Of a stretch of 64,000 nucleotides of DNA, positions 1-13,367 are shown in pieces. The stretch is from Symsagittifera roscoffensis (Eukaryota > Xenacoelomorpha > Acoela > Convolutidae), in contig NC_087063.1 of the NCBI RefSeq assembly GCF_963678635.1, positions 64,339,290 through 64,403,289 of the forward strand. Reading direction: 5' to 3'. The notes beneath the pieces are model-generated. The model searched no databases. It saw only the letters and a list, made by a program, of their open reading frames with translations, and was not told the DNA's origin. A program made the translations under genes and the position numbers. Numbering within the stretch: the first letter of the stretch is position 1; each line of letters opens with the position of its first letter.

Positions 1-240
1 GAGGGAGCAGCGCGCGCCAAATAAAAAACGCAGTTTTTTTGTCGAATTTTACCAAAAAAGCTTAAATTCTGACTGTTTTTTCAAGAGTTGGTTGAAGTGC
101 TGAAAATTTGAAGTCAAAATAGGGGCGTTATTGTGATTTGGGAGAGCTCGGAAAATAACTTCAGCCGACCTAAAATATGGTCGAGAAATGTTGAAACATT
201 TTTGAAGGACTAATCGCCTCTCTAGAAAAAGCTAATTACG
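1..240 (-). mobile_element. hAT-like remnant cut by the window edge
   Basis: It shares GGGAGCAGCGCGCGCCAAAT, AAAACGCAGTTTTTTTGTCGA and GGGAGAGCTCGGAAAATAAC with other copies. Its outer end lies outside the window. Confidence 0.4.
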
Positions 241-531
241 TCCCTGCTTCATATTACAGTTATTTTGTCACACTTGAAATGCTGTTTTTACTTGTAGTTA
301 CCGGGATAGGTTTGTTTGGTATAAGCAAATTGAAAATCTACAGTGACATAATTTTTGGTAAAAAACTTGTCATTCAATTTTAATATCGAAAAAGATAGCC
401 AATGATAAATTTCGAAATCTATGTGCCATAGCATGCGAATTGTATGCAGGGGGGATCTAGTGTTTTCTTGATCTCGAGGAGAGATTTGAAAAATTTATTT
501 TAACTACATCAATCAAATTGACTTTTGAATA

Positions 532-1264
532 CAGTTCTGATTTAAATTAACCGGACAAAACGCGTTAAACTTGAAATTTAAAACCCGTTTTTCTCAAACT
601 GGGTTGAGTTTAGGTGTAAACTTATGAAGACAAAACTTGCTGAAAATTTTAGCAGAATTAATATGGTGTAATTTGTTTTGCAAAATTCGGGCCCAAAATT
701 TTACACCAAAAATGGGTCATTTTGGTTTTTCTTAGTTAATCAAAAATTACGCCAAAAATGCCCAGTCGATCACAGACATAATTATATCAACGTGAGCCCC
801 TTACATAGCCCAACAAACTTTAAGAAGGGTATAATCTCCAAAAAAATTGAATAAGTTATTTTATTTTTGTTTGATAGACAAAAAAGGTCATTTTTACTAT
901 ATAAAATACCAACTTTTTATTTGAAAATAATTTTTTAACAATTTGCAAATTTTTTTGGAGATTATATCTTTCTTATGGTTTGTTGGGCTACTTAAGGGGC
1001 TCACTTTGATATAATTATTTCTGTGATCGACTGGGCATTTTTGGCGTAATTTTTGATTAACTAAGAAAAACCAAAATGACCCATTTTTGGTGTAAAATTT
1101 TGGGCCCGATTTTTGCAAAACAAATTACACCATATTAATTCTGCTAAAATTTTCAGCAAGTTTTGTCTTCATAAGTTTTCACCAAAACTCAACCCAGTTT
1201 GAGAAAAACGGGTTTTAAATTTCAAGTTTAACGCGTTTTGTCCGGTTAATTTAAATCAGCACTG
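532..1264. mobile_element. Palindromic MITE, Tc1/mariner-like ends, copy 1
   Basis: This 733-bp element is almost entirely an inverted repeat: each arm of about 300 bp is the reverse complement of the other around an AT-rich loop near 850-950. The ends read CAGTTCTGATTTAAATTAAC and the complement of CAGTGCTGATTTAAATTAAC. A TA dinucleotide sits directly outside both ends (530-531 and 1265-1266), as expected for Tc1/mariner-type insertion. There is no transposase. An open frame inside it (897-1118) is a by-product of the arm sequence. Confidence 0.85.
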
Positions 1265-2983
1265 TAGTCCCAAACACTATACAGATCCTGTTTTTTTTAA
1301 AAAAACTTTGTGACCGCTGCAATATTTTTAAAATAATACATGCCAAAAAAGACGTTTCGGAGCTCTCTTTTGAATTTTTTTCACCATTCTAAACTGCATT
1401 GCGACGCAGAACTATCAGAATATAATTTGATCGCCGGCATTTAACTGCAGAAAAAACCAGTCTTAGTTTAAATTCTCTGTTACTTTCGTCAAAAATAAGA
1501 GCAAAAAAATTAATGGTCGACAGCTCATTTAAGAGTTCCAGCTTGGTTCTACGTGATCCTTTTGAAAATTTATTCAAAATACGTCTATCATCAAAAAACT
1601 CAGGTTGAATCTAATAAACTTCATCTGTTTTCAGGTCATAATATAAATTACGCTAACTCAGAAGTAAGGAGATATTTCGAGTGATGAGCTCAGGTGCGAA
1701 AACTGTTCCAGAGAGTGGCGTAATTTCAAAAATATCCAAAACTCCAGGTTTTTTCACATTTTAATGCGGTTTTTCAATATCAGATATTTGTTGTAAGCAA
1801 TTAAAATGGATCAAGTAAATCAAAGGATCAAAATAACGTTCAAAGTCAGCATGGTTTGAAAGCTGAAGAAAAAAAAGAATTATCGCACCGATGTATAAAG
1901 AGAGATTAGCACAGTGACTTTTTGGCCGGTGGGGTACTTGTATGTGCCAACATTATTGTTTTAATCTCCTTCTTGCCGATGATTGTTCTCTTACTTATAG
2001 TTAGTGTGTGTAAGTGGGGAGAGAAGAGAAGAAAGAGAGAGGGAGCTAAGTGAAAAATTGGACTGCAATGGGGGAATTTCTGGCTGCTGCTGGTGTTGTT
2101 TTTTGTATTTGTACTGGCTATACCAATAGTACTGGAAGCTACTTGTGGTTAGATAAGACGCCATTACTGCAGTGCTCTAGGAGACTGAAGATACGCTATC
2201 TATTCTAATCCAGATATAACTGGCACGATCGACAAAAACGAGCCGAAGTACTCAACAAAAGAAAAACAATGATCTGACGCAACAAAATTTGACCGCTCCA
2301 AAATAAGGTTTTTATTATCGAAAATCATATAAGGTAAAAACTTTTTATCAAGCCCTGGCTTCAATTTTTAAAAAAAAAACTCGTTGTCGGAAGTTTCAAA
2401 ATAACGTTTTCCTGTTCATGTTTTTTTTACCGTACCTTTTGGCAGCAAAATTTACGACTATAGTTTTTTTTTCGGCTAAACTGAGTAATATCCACAAGAA
2501 CACAGACTCTAATTATTATTATCAAATTGAGTTCTGGATTTATTTCTTAAGATGAGTTCCCGAACAATAACAATTCCACGCTTCATTGGTCATGCGTGAA
2601 ACGGTGACAGAATATTGGAAATCGGTGCTACTGAGTAACAATGGCATCAGAGGCTTCGCAATTGTAAAAATGAATACCAATTTTACAAGAATATTAAATA
2701 TAGATATAACTGAAGCACTGTTATTTGAAACACTAAATATATATAACAAGCTTCATGCTCGATTGAAAACATATAGTTGAAAAATCGCAAATTTTTTCCA
2801 AGATCAAATAAATGAAAAAAAAACCTGAGAAAAAAATGTTTAAAAAATACTAAGGAACCCGACAAGAATTGTTAAAAAAGGAATTTTCATTTTTTGTTTC
2901 TAAGTTTCTAAGAAAGTGACGGATAATTTTCTGTTCGATCTTTCGATGAGAGTAATTAATGAAATATTAATGCTTGCTGTGGT

Positions 2984-3440
2984 CAGTAGCGGGAGGGTGC
3001 GGTTCGGACGCCCCTCCCCCCTCAGAGACTCGACCCTGCCGACCCAAAGGGTCTCCCCTTTGTACTATTTCAACATATCCATTTTTGGCCGACTGACCTT
3101 AAAAATTTTTCAAAGGCGGGAGCGCGCGCCGAAAAAAAAACGCGCTTTTTTGGTCGAAATTTTTTTCAAAAAGTGCGTTTTTGGGCACTTTTTGGAAAAT
3201 TTCGACCAAAAAATCGCGTTTTTTGGCGCGCGCTCCCCCCTCAAAATTAGTACAGATTGACGCCGAAGGCGCCTTTAGAAAAGTGTTAAGGTCAGTCGGC
3301 CAAAATGGATATCTGAAAATAGTACAAAGGGGAGACCCTTTGGATCTGGAGGGGGCCGAATCCCTGAGGGGGGGGGGGGTTTGGTAAGAGAAGCGTCTGA
3401 CTCCCGCCCTCCCCCGCCCCCCGCCCTAAATCCGCTACTG
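2984..3440. mobile_element. hAT-like foldback element
   Basis: This 457-bp near-palindrome runs from CAGTAGCGGG to TCCGCTACTG, centred in an A/T-rich loop near 3160-3200. Arms share GGGTCTCCCCTTTGTACTA, TGGCCGACTGACCTTA and GGGAGCGCGCGCC (or complements). The CAGTAGCGG terminus and its G/C-rich interior match the other hAT-like copies in the window. Open frames at 2916-3260 and 3181-3387 are products of the repeat. I could not find an 8-bp target duplication. Confidence 0.7.
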
Positions 3441-6400
3441 CTCTCTTTTATGAACTCTTCTTAAATAAAATGGAAATTTTTGGCATTGGGGATATGAGTT
3501 TAAGAGAGTTTTCGGCCTAGTATCATTGCATTGTAAATTTATCCTTAAAACCATTTTTTTCTCAGTTGTAGCGCAATTGTGACCTAATAAAAGTTTTCAC
3601 CTTTGAAAAGCATACAACAATTTTATTTATTGAATTACATGAGTTGCAGTTTATTTTAATTTTTTTTACATCATTTCAATACAATTATGTATATATTTAA
3701 AAAAGGGATTTGTATTAGTTACTTTTGTGCAACAAAAAATCTAACATATTTTCTGAAAAAAAAATGTGAAGCGCGATTTTGCACAATCTCCATTTTTGTT
3801 ATCGAAGAGTTTTCTTCGAACTCTATATGAAATATTAGTATGAAAGATGAGCTTCAAAGATGAAACTTCCGAAATAAAAAGGGGCTAATTTCCAATTTTT
3901 TATTAAAATAATTTGTTAATAATTTTTTTCTCTTCCTTCACACCAATTATATAGTTGGTACTTTGAAATGAAAAAAGTATTAAATGAAGTTCTCAATTGA
4001 CATCAAAGAAATGCAAGATTTCATAGTGGTAACTTACTTCTATGCGAATAATTTTTCAAAATTTGAAGTCAAATGACGAAACATTTGTATAGAGAAAGAC
4101 TGCATGAATAATTTTAGATAAGATAACAAAAAATATATATTCAGGTAGTTGTCGAAATCATAAACAAGTACGGTAAAAATTAGTGAAGCTATGACTAGTG
4201 GATCATTTTTGTTGCAGCTTCCACAAATTTACGGTTCTGTATCTAAGCTCTCTTATCCTTTTATTCTCAACTGGGACTGCGAGAAATGGTAAATTGGGAG
4301 CATAAATCGCAGAATAGCTTTTCACTTTTAGTGACAGCATAACAAGCACAGAACCTGAGTTGTTGCCGCGATTGTGATTGACGCTTGGCGGACAACGGAA
4401 CGCATTGATAAATGACTGCGCAGGAAATAATCAACACGTGAAATAAATTCGGAGAAAAAAAAACAAGAAACCGCGTAAAAATTTGTACAATTTTTTCTGG
4501 ACAAATTTGAAAAAATATGAACCAAGAATGATAGAAGAGTCTGGAAAATAAACAGAGAAAGGTCGGAGAAGGGTAGACAAAAGGCTCAGCTTAGATCAAG
4601 CAAAGGCTAATAGTCAATTACTGCTGTCATAAAATGGTTCATTTTAAATCTAACGCTTTTACAAGCTTCAAATTACGACCAAAATCATCTGTTTTCTTTT
4701 GTGACGTTTTTCTACTTTTTGTGCGATTGAAAAAGTGAAATTATAAATCAATCTTGAGCTGTGGATGAAATAATTAGGTATGACCGGCTGCCGTATTTGT
4801 TCATACCAGCACAAACTGATAACAGATTTTGTCTCCGGTGTAAAATGTAACCAGTTTACTAATTTTCTTGTAATCATTGCAAAATATAATCAGTTCAAAA
4901 TTTTTCATGTTTTCATTGCATTCACCATTTGAAGTTCTGATATATACAGGTGTTTAAATTAAATTTCGTGGTTTCTTTAAAGGTTAACCCGTGTCTTTTT
5001 CCAGCTAAATTGTCGCATTGTTTCTAAAAACATAATCCTCGAAATCATAGCTAAGTTCTAACCAAACAACGGGCCAGGAATGAATAAATAGAAGTAAAAA
5101 CAGTAATACTTTTTCGATCAAAACAAAATATTGTGTGTCGGAATCTATTAACGCAGCCACATGCTAAAGTCTTTTATGCCGAGAGGAATATAATGAAAGC
5201 CTGAGATTGGGTATTTCGGGAAGCCGGACGGTAAGGGTACTGTAAATTAAAAATTGACAGAAAATGTCAAAGAGGAAATCTCTGTTTCAGGGTTCAACCG
5301 AACACCGAAGACAAAATCACACTCAAAATCAGAAACTTCTTTCGGAAACTTCTTTCGAAAGAGCAAGAGTACTATAATTTTGCTCTGAGTGAGTAGTTGT
5401 GTAAATTGATATGATTTGGGATTTGATTGATAATTTGGGAAATGAAAGAAATATGCATGTCAGCTGGAGCCTACTAATAGAACCATAACACCATGGCCGC
5501 TTGGCTGGGTTTGTCCTGTAAACTACTATCCAAAACGACCAATTAACCGAAAACTCATCAAAAATCAGGCAGCAATTCTTCCGAGAATTGAACAGGTATT
5601 ATTTCAACAAAAGTATCAAAAGATAGATTTTTTGAGAAAACCGCAATATAGATTGATTTTTGATTTTTTTGCGCTTGTTTTGAGGAGTTTTAGATTTAAG
5701 TTTTCGCCCAATTTGACATTTTTTCGAAAAAGGTCTTTCTCAGCCCGAGGATAACGGGTACAATTTGAGGCCAGAAGTTTGTGAAAGATTCCTATAGGGG
5801 CTTTCAAATTAAGATAGACAGCTAGCCAGCCTAACTAGGAAAACAAAATGCGTTGCTTTATTGGGCTGAGAAGGAATTAGCAAACAAAATAGCCAAACAG
5901 TTTCAAATCGACACTGAAACATCATAAAATTATAGTTATAACCAGCAGCTTCTAACTTGACTCGAGATCCAATCTTAAACCTCTGCACTCCATGCCTGTG
6001 AATTGATCGTTACAGATCTCTGCATTAAGTCACCGCCCTTATCTCTCTGATAATAAGTGAAAAATATGCTATTTTATTGCACATATCAATGTTTTGGCTA
6101 CAAACACACCGCTATATTGGCAGGTCAAATTAAAATGCTAAGACGCGAATTTTATTCACCAAGAATTTTAGGCATTTTCCAACTTAAACTAGCAGAGAAA
6201 ATACGCGAAACAATTAATTGATCGTAAAAACTTCAACCCTACTAGACATGGACATGCAAAGAGCTCGGCAGTTGTCCCTTCCCTTTTGTGTTACACCCTG
6301 TTATTTGTAAACAACCGCGTATAAGCAACCCCGTCGCAAATAAAATAAAAAACTTAGCAATTTCTGAGCCGCCATGATACTCGAGAAAATCGAAAAGGTT

Positions 6401-7680
6401 CAGCTATGACAGACAGGTCTCTCGAAAAAGCTACTATAACAGCAATGTTATTCATAGACTAATCTCACACCGTATAGTTTGGAAACTGAATTTTCCATTC
6501 AATTTACTTTTCGAAATAATTGTAAATGCGATGCGTTGCTCTGGAAAACTTTTAAAACCAAAATAGGAGTTTCACAATAATGTATTTTCCAAATCTATCA
6601 AGTGGCGGGAATTATCTGTACTCAAAGTGTAAATTTGTCAGTTTTTGACCTAAATTTTTGCTTCTTGGGGGGCGAGGTTTTACACTTACAGGCTAACAAC
6701 ACCAACATTTACTTGGATTAAATACTGCGTTGCTTATCTGAATCTAACTTTCCAATTAGATGAACAATTTGAGGCATCTCAAGATACGACTTGTTCATAA
6801 GGGACCTGGTCATTTTCAGAGACCCGTCTATCACAGTTGTACCCAAGAATGAAAAGATTTCTTCAAGGAAAAAACCTCCGTGTAGCCGATTTCAGCTTAG
6901 CCATATAATGATAACTTCTACCAGTGGTATCATCTTTGAAATCATTCAAATAGACCGTTTATTGATTTATTCTTTCAAGATGTGATTCACTTTCAAAAAG
7001 GCAGTGTGTAATGATTGTGATCCTAATAAAATATACACAACTTCAGCGAGCTAAGGAATCAAATTTTTAGGTCATTCGGTAAGCAGCTGAGCCTCATGCC
7101 AATTATTGGTTGCTTGTATAAAAAAAGGTTTGAATAACATGATGTTTGAACAAAAAGGAAATCTGGTACTATCAGACAGTTTTTCAACCTGTACTAAGCC
7201 ACCATGCAAATAGTGGAGCCATTTGAGCAGTTTCCGCATAAATTTTGTTCCCGAGTTTTTTTGTGCAGTTAACATAAGTTAAATATTATTTAAACAGTAG
7301 GTTACTTTCCAACCGAGCAGTTTTATCAAAAAAATACAAGTCTATGCATTATAATTGAAAAATTAACTTTTTTCGATAATGCGTAGATATAAGAAAACAT
7401 AACTCGATGCTCAATTTATTGCTGATTTCAACTGACTTTAACTTATAGCACTTAAAAACAACAAAAAACTGGATTTTTTTCAAGAAATTTCTATTTTCAA
7501 GCACTGCTGTTCATTTTTCCCAAGTATTTGATCTACATCATTCATGTTTAGGGAAAAACTTACACTTTATAAAAATTTGACCATACTTACAGATATTTAT
7601 AATACAAGAACAAGCAAACTGTTGAACAATTTCGTGATCACTTTCCCAAAAAATATATGAAATTGCAAATTATATTGAAA

Positions 7681-7717
7681 GTTTACCTCAGGGGAGAAAT
7701 CATCCTCTGAGGTAAAT
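7681..7717. repeat. Short inverted repeat
   Basis: TTTACCTCAG(G) and (C)CTGAGGTAAA-type complements (TTTACCTCAGGGG / CCTCTGAGGTAAA) form a stem around AGAAATCAT. Confidence 0.7.
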
Positions 7718-8072
7718 TTTAGAAAAAGACAAACCGAAAGCTGTTCAAGTATAACGAAAGATGCCAGCAACCGTTAATTTGCATCAAAAAGCAATTAAAA
7801 AGAATAAAAAAAAAAATTTTTTTTCTTTTCTTTTTGTAGGATTTGAGAATTTGAGAACAGCGGTGCTGTACATCAAGTTAACGCAAACTAAACATAGCGA
7901 AGTTCAAAGATAAAAAAAAGTGAACTTGAAACATCATTCATTGTTATACATTGATGCTCAATATGAAACTGATGCTCTACTCTACCGTCAATGGAGGCTC
8001 CACTCTACAGTCAAAATTCGATTCAAAGGCAAAAAGATTTAGTTGTTTTTCTCGACGCTGATGAAGTTTCTA

Positions 8073-8568
8073 CAAGACTAGTCGTATCAGGGAAAAGCTC
8101 TGAATTTTGCCATTTCTCTTTAATTGGTCTCGAATAGTTTTTGGTGAAAGAATGTTGGAAAATTAGAACTTTTGGACAAAATCGAAGATCAGGTGTAAAA
8201 ATGTTAGTCTTACGAAATTAATGCGACCGATTAGCTAGCCTCAAATCAATTTGAAACGATTTTGTTGTGAAGGATATTTGCAGCACATAAGTCATTATCG
8301 TTACGTTTTAACATTATGAAAAAAAATCTTCAAAGCGCGCATATATTAGTCCAGAGTAAGGAGCAGTTGGCTAATTTCAAACTCCCAGAACTTTGCAAAA
8401 AATTTTTGGAGGTAAAACCTTTTTCCTTAATTTGATTCGGGGAGTGGTAGATTTCCTCAATGGGGTTCAATTTCACTGTTAAAAATTATGATTTCGATTG
8501 CCGAAAAATGACTGAATAAAACAACACAAACTAAGCGTAAATGCTCCGTTTTCTTCGAAAGTCGGTGC
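8073..8568 (-). mobile_element. Helentron-like element, group 1
   Basis: In minus orientation it starts ACCGACTTTCGAAGAAAACG and ends GGGAAAAGC complement, CTGATACGACTAGTCTTG, followed by T. The body shares CCGATTAGCTAGCCTCAA with the copies at 45283 and 33746. About 495 bp, non-coding. Confidence 0.6.
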
Positions 8569-8669
8569 GGTGCAATAACACTTTAATTACAGCCTTACAA
8601 CTAGGGTGTATTTCAAAAATTATTAACAGCTTGAATTGCAACTAAATTTCTGTTTTACGTTATGCGGCG

Positions 8670-9148
8670 CAAAAGGTGATAAAAAACTAATTATTTTGAT
8701 AGGATACGGGGCAGATAAATTTTTGGCCGACAAACCTTATATGTTTTTTGAGGGCTATATTGGCGCCATTATATATACTAATTTTGAAGCAGATCACGCG
8801 CTAAACAACGCTGTTTTTTGGTTATTATTTTCCAAAAAGTGTCCAAAACAGCTTTTTGGCCTATTTTTTCAGACTAATGGCCTGATGCGCAAAATTGTTT
8901 GTCAATATTGTCTTTATAGTGTTCAGGGAGAGCTTGGAAAATCAGTTTGATCAACCTAAAAAACAAGTTTTTTTTAAAAAAAACTCCGTCCCCCTTTGAA
9001 ATTAAGATGCGATTTTTATATAGTTCTCCCCGTCAAAATTAGTATATAATGAAGCCGAAAGCACCTTTAGAAAAGTTCGAGTGTAGGTCTGTCAATATTG
9101 GATGTCCTAAAACAGTACCAAGAAGGAAACCCCCTAAATCTGCCCCTG
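8670..9148 (-). mobile_element. hAT-like remnant
   Basis: It contains AGGGAGAGCTTGGAAAATCAG, CAAAATTAGTATATAATGAAG, GCACCTTTAGAAAAGTT and a terminal CCCCTAAATCTGCCCCTG, all matching the family. The open frame at 8636-8950 lies in this repeat and is not a gene. Boundaries are approximate. Confidence 0.4.
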
Positions 9149-9569
9149 ATAAGATAAAATCAATTTAAGTAGCAATTATAAGGAGATTATAGAAAAATTA
9201 GCTTGATTTTACTTTCAATTATGAAAAAATGTATCCTCAAAATTTTTAGGCATGATACTGGAGGTTTGCATGCAATGATAAACCAGTATTTGTTTATAAA
9301 GTTTAGTTGTAGGATATAGTGAATAGCATAAAATGTGATCGATCTGCTATAAGTTTAAAAAGAACACAGTTTTTCAGAAGGTGAAAAACAACAGCTCGGC
9401 ACAGAAAATTTTCTCTTTTTTTTCAATATTAATGTCAGCAATTTGATTTTGAGTACTGATATTTTTCTAAACCTTGTTACTGAGGTTTCCAATTAAAAAG
9501 TTTTTTAATAGAAAATTTGGCAATTATGAAAAAAGTTATTATGCAAATTGAAACAAACAACCCGTGAAA

Positions 9570-9603
9570 GGAAACCCAAAAATGTTCTCGATTTTTGGGT
9601 TTC
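9570..9603. repeat. Short perfect inverted repeat
   Basis: GGAAACCCAAAAA and TTTTTGGGTTTCC are perfect complements separated by about 8 bases. No known function; it could be a small element end. Confidence 0.8.
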
Positions 9604-10062
9604 CCAAAAATGTTGTCGATAAGATTCCATGTTATTTTTTGGAATCTTTAAAAAAAATTTCAAAATATTATTTTCTAAAGAAAGTTTCAAGAAACCTTTA
9701 ATGCAAAATTGTTTTTTAAAACGAGCCAAATTAAAGAAAAATGAATCAAAAATGAATTTTCTGATTCAACTGGATCAAACAACTGGAAAATTTCTTCTGA
9801 TTTTATTGGAAAAATCAGTTGAAATTCAATTTTGAATCGATAAAAGATTCACAATTTTTTGCGCACATTTGTAATTGGAGAGTGATTTTTGCCTTCAAAC
9901 TTTGCAAACGAATATTAGCTGCATTTAAGAATGAAATCAAAGTGTGCGTGATTCAATTTAAAATTTTTTTTTTCTATCAACAAAACGGCCTAATTGGGTG
10001 TTTTTACTTTTTTCATTAGAAGAGCACTCTGAAATGAAAATTGTTTTTCTTTTTTCAAGAAT

Positions 10063-10361
10063 CAGGCGCGGATCTGGGATTTTCTCGAGAGAAGATTGGA
10101 CTTTCGAACAAAATTTCAAAATTTTGTCGAGCCTTTTGTGGTGTGATCCAATTGATTTTTCGAGCGCTCCCAAAACACTATTTGAAATAATTTTTTTTCG
10201 TCTTTTTTTGAAAACTTTGGCCCAATAATCGCTCGGCAGGTGCTCTTGTCTCAAATCTAGAAACAATTAATACTGAAGGCGTATTATGAAAACTTTAGGG
10301 TGAGTCTGAGTCAGACAAAAATGGATATTTCAAAATCCCCTTGCCCCTAAATCCGCTACTG
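10063..10361 (+). mobile_element. hAT-like non-autonomous element
   Basis: This copy of about 299 bp starts CAGGCGCGGATCTGGGATTT, followed by TCTCGAG, and ends CCCCTAAATCCGCTACTG. The interior is diverged but keeps CGAGCGCTCCCAAAACACTA and a TGGATATTTCAAAAT block. Confidence 0.55.
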
Positions 10362-13239
10362 TTAATAATAATGATTGACATTGAGTTTAAGAAATTATTA
10401 GAATAAAAACAACAAAATGGAGTGAATTCTGCTTCATTGGTGAACTCTCAGTCTTAAAATGATCTAAAAAAAATGAATTGTGCCGCTTATTTAGAAAATT
10501 TTTACGCTGAGCAAATATAACCAATTTTAATTCCATACAATTTTTTTTTGAGCTTTAGATAAAAATTTAACGAAAATGACCTCAGGGTGGCAGTTAAGAT
10601 TTCGTCAGCTTACGTAAGTGTAGGTCAGAAAAAATTTTTTGAGAATCAGAATTTGTAATCTGACAACTAAAAAAAGTTTTCTGAAGTATTTTAATTTTAA
10701 TTAGTGTGCAACCATTTGAAAAATGAGGAGAAACTTTGTATTCGGTTGTCTTGTATTTTTTCTTTTTTTTTAAAATTTTTACGCTAAATCAGCTACCACC
10801 TTAAATTATTTGAATGATTCGAGTACGATATCGTACCACAGCCCTTTCAGTCAAGAATCAGCATGAAGAAAAACTCGTTAAAATGTTCTATTTTTATTTC
10901 AACTTTGAGCGAATAAAGATAGCGAGCCGGCTTACAACCGCTTTTTATGCCTAACTTAAGCTCCAAAAACTTACTTTCAAATAACTAAAGCTAAATTGTG
11001 CAGGTTTCAGCGCAATAGTTGCAACCAAAAGCTTCCAAAAGATCAAAAAAATTCTGCAAAAACAATTGAAAAAAAATTGAACTTTTTCAAATTTTTGTTT
11101 TGTTTTTTGTTTGGCCAAGTTTCCGCAGAAGTTTTTGCCAATTTGGGTTACATTACGACTATAAAATATGCCTAACTGATAATTCTGAGTCAGATCCTTT
11201 TATCATACCACGAAAATTAAGAGAGATCAACCATTCATCATTTCCAGAAATAGATCGAGGTTTTCAAAAAGACTTCTTTTCATTTTCAATTTTTTTCAAG
11301 TGAGGTGGAACATGAGACTGAATGGCAAACTCTTCGTTGTCTTATTTTTGACACTGATATCCAATTGCAACTGAAAGACTTAAAAATATGATACCACTAT
11401 TGATCTGATTACCTTCCTTTGAGGTACCAAAAAATACACACAAAACCTTAATTATAGTTCTTTCTTACCTTTTCAAGTTTTGTCAAAATGACAAAACTTC
11501 TAAAACGCTAGTTTACGACGTTTCACAGTCAAACTATACTGTAAAATAAAACTGTGAAATGGATAAATTTCCAAAAAGGTCATTTTCGCTGTTTAAAAAC
11601 AAATGTTCCTGGTTTTAATTATACTGTAATGATTATGGGGGAACTCTGGACCTCCTGCAATGATATATATTTTTTCAAATGTAGCTGATGTTGGGTTAAA
11701 ATATTGGTGTTTCATTATTGCAACAAGATGGTAGTTTTGTATTTTCAGCTTGAGACCAAATAGATCGGAAATTTTTTCGAAGTGAAATAGAACAAATCGA
11801 TAGAATGATAATCACGGTTGCTATGCTATAAATCGAAGCTATACTACCAAGTAGTCTCAGCCGTGACACTCGTGTTTTGGACAGTTTAAAGAAGTATATA
11901 ATTCAAAATTTGTAGTTCTTTTCACCAAGTTTGGGCGCTTGTTCGAAATGACAAAAATTAAAAAAAAATAAAATGGGCGCAAAAAAAGATAACAACTCAA
12001 ATTAATAATGGAAATTAAAATTTGGAGATCTTAATTTCATCTAAATTGTCTCGCAGTCGACTAAAAATAAGAAGTTACTAGTACTGAATGAATAAATAGT
12101 TCAAGAGATATTCTTTTAATTCCTTTAACCAGAAGAAACAGCCAGACTTCAGTCCGGAAGAACACGAGTGACTACAGCTCTTCTAGAAAAGCCCAAATAT
12201 GTGTTATTTATTTAACCCTATTGATTTTGCTGCCAAAATCGCAATTATTTTAACGTTGAATTAGTTTCCTTGCACAGGATGATGCAAGATTTTAGACACC
12301 CTTTATAAGGTTTATTCAAATTATATGGTTCGTTGAGGCAGAAGAAATGAATTCAGGTTGTTGACCTTTCGGATTGATGAACCTTCGACAGTCTAAACCG
12401 GTGGACGGACAAGTTTTGACTGGATGCATTAAAGGGAGAAAGCAAAATCAGAGATAATTCAAGTTCAGTCTGCGATTTTCTAATCCAGGATTTCAAATTG
12501 AAGCTAAAGTTGATATTGATTGATTTATTTTCATCCGGAACACAAGGCGAGCATTTTAGAGTAAATCTTCGGATTAAAAAGTTGCTGAAATAGTCGAGGA
12601 AAGTTATGAATGCAGCTACTGTGTTGCGTGATTTATGTGGGCTATTTATAATATTAAACGCGGTTACAAGTATTTATTTACTGGGCAAATATGTTTGGGA
12701 TGTTTTACACCGATAGTAGCTCTACGCTTCTGGTAATTTAATGATAATTTAATAAATTTAAATGAGAAACACGTTTCTGAATATTTGAAAAAATAGATCG
12801 AAGTAACTTCTTCATGTTGTTTAGGCCCAACAATTGAACTGGTTTGTGCATTTTTCAAAATTTACCACTTATTTAAGGAAAACATAGAAGGTCCAAAAAA
12901 GCTGAATTTCTAATATAGACTCCTACCTTGAATCTCGATGATGAAGTTTTTGAGCCGAAAACAAGACTCAATTTCCAACATCATATGTCTACTTTGAAAT
13001 TTCTTGACGATATTTGAGCAAGCATATGATGTCCTATTAATTTGCTTGCTTCAGAATTTTGATCAAAGAATAAAACAATGATATAATTTGATTGAAGATT
13101 ATTTCCGTTGAAGTTCCAGAGAGATTGTTCCTTCTGGCATTTTTTCTAACTATCATAGCAGTCAAAATCGGAGCTCATTCTTCAATTGGAAGATTCATAT
13201 AATTTTAGTAGTATGAGCTTGTACAGCAGAAAACGCTGA

Positions 13240-13367
13240 GGGGGGGGGGGGGGGGGGGTAGCAGGGCACCGGTAGGAGCAAAGAGCAAAGTTGGGAAAAT
13301 TGATTTTAAAATAACAAATTTATCAAAAATAAGCTCTTATCTGAGCCAAGCCCCCCCCCCCCCCCCC
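13240..13367. repeat. G-run and C-run pair
   Basis: A run of 19 G (13240-13258) and a run of 17 C (13351-13367) are about 90 bp apart. Flanking ACGCTGAGG and CCCATAAACGTTACTGCAG suggest decayed terminal inverted repeats of a small element, but the match is weak. Confidence 0.6.

Noticed and set aside
2916-3387. Overlapping plus-strand frames of 114 and 68 codons
   Set aside because: They lie entirely in the hAT-like foldback at 2984-3440; the readings come from the repeat arms.
12130-12185. GC-richer minus-strand segment after TTTTCTAG that could be the exon following exon 7
   Set aside because: Joined to the phase-1 end of exon 7 it gives an immediate TAA, and the donor (GTTAAA) is weak.
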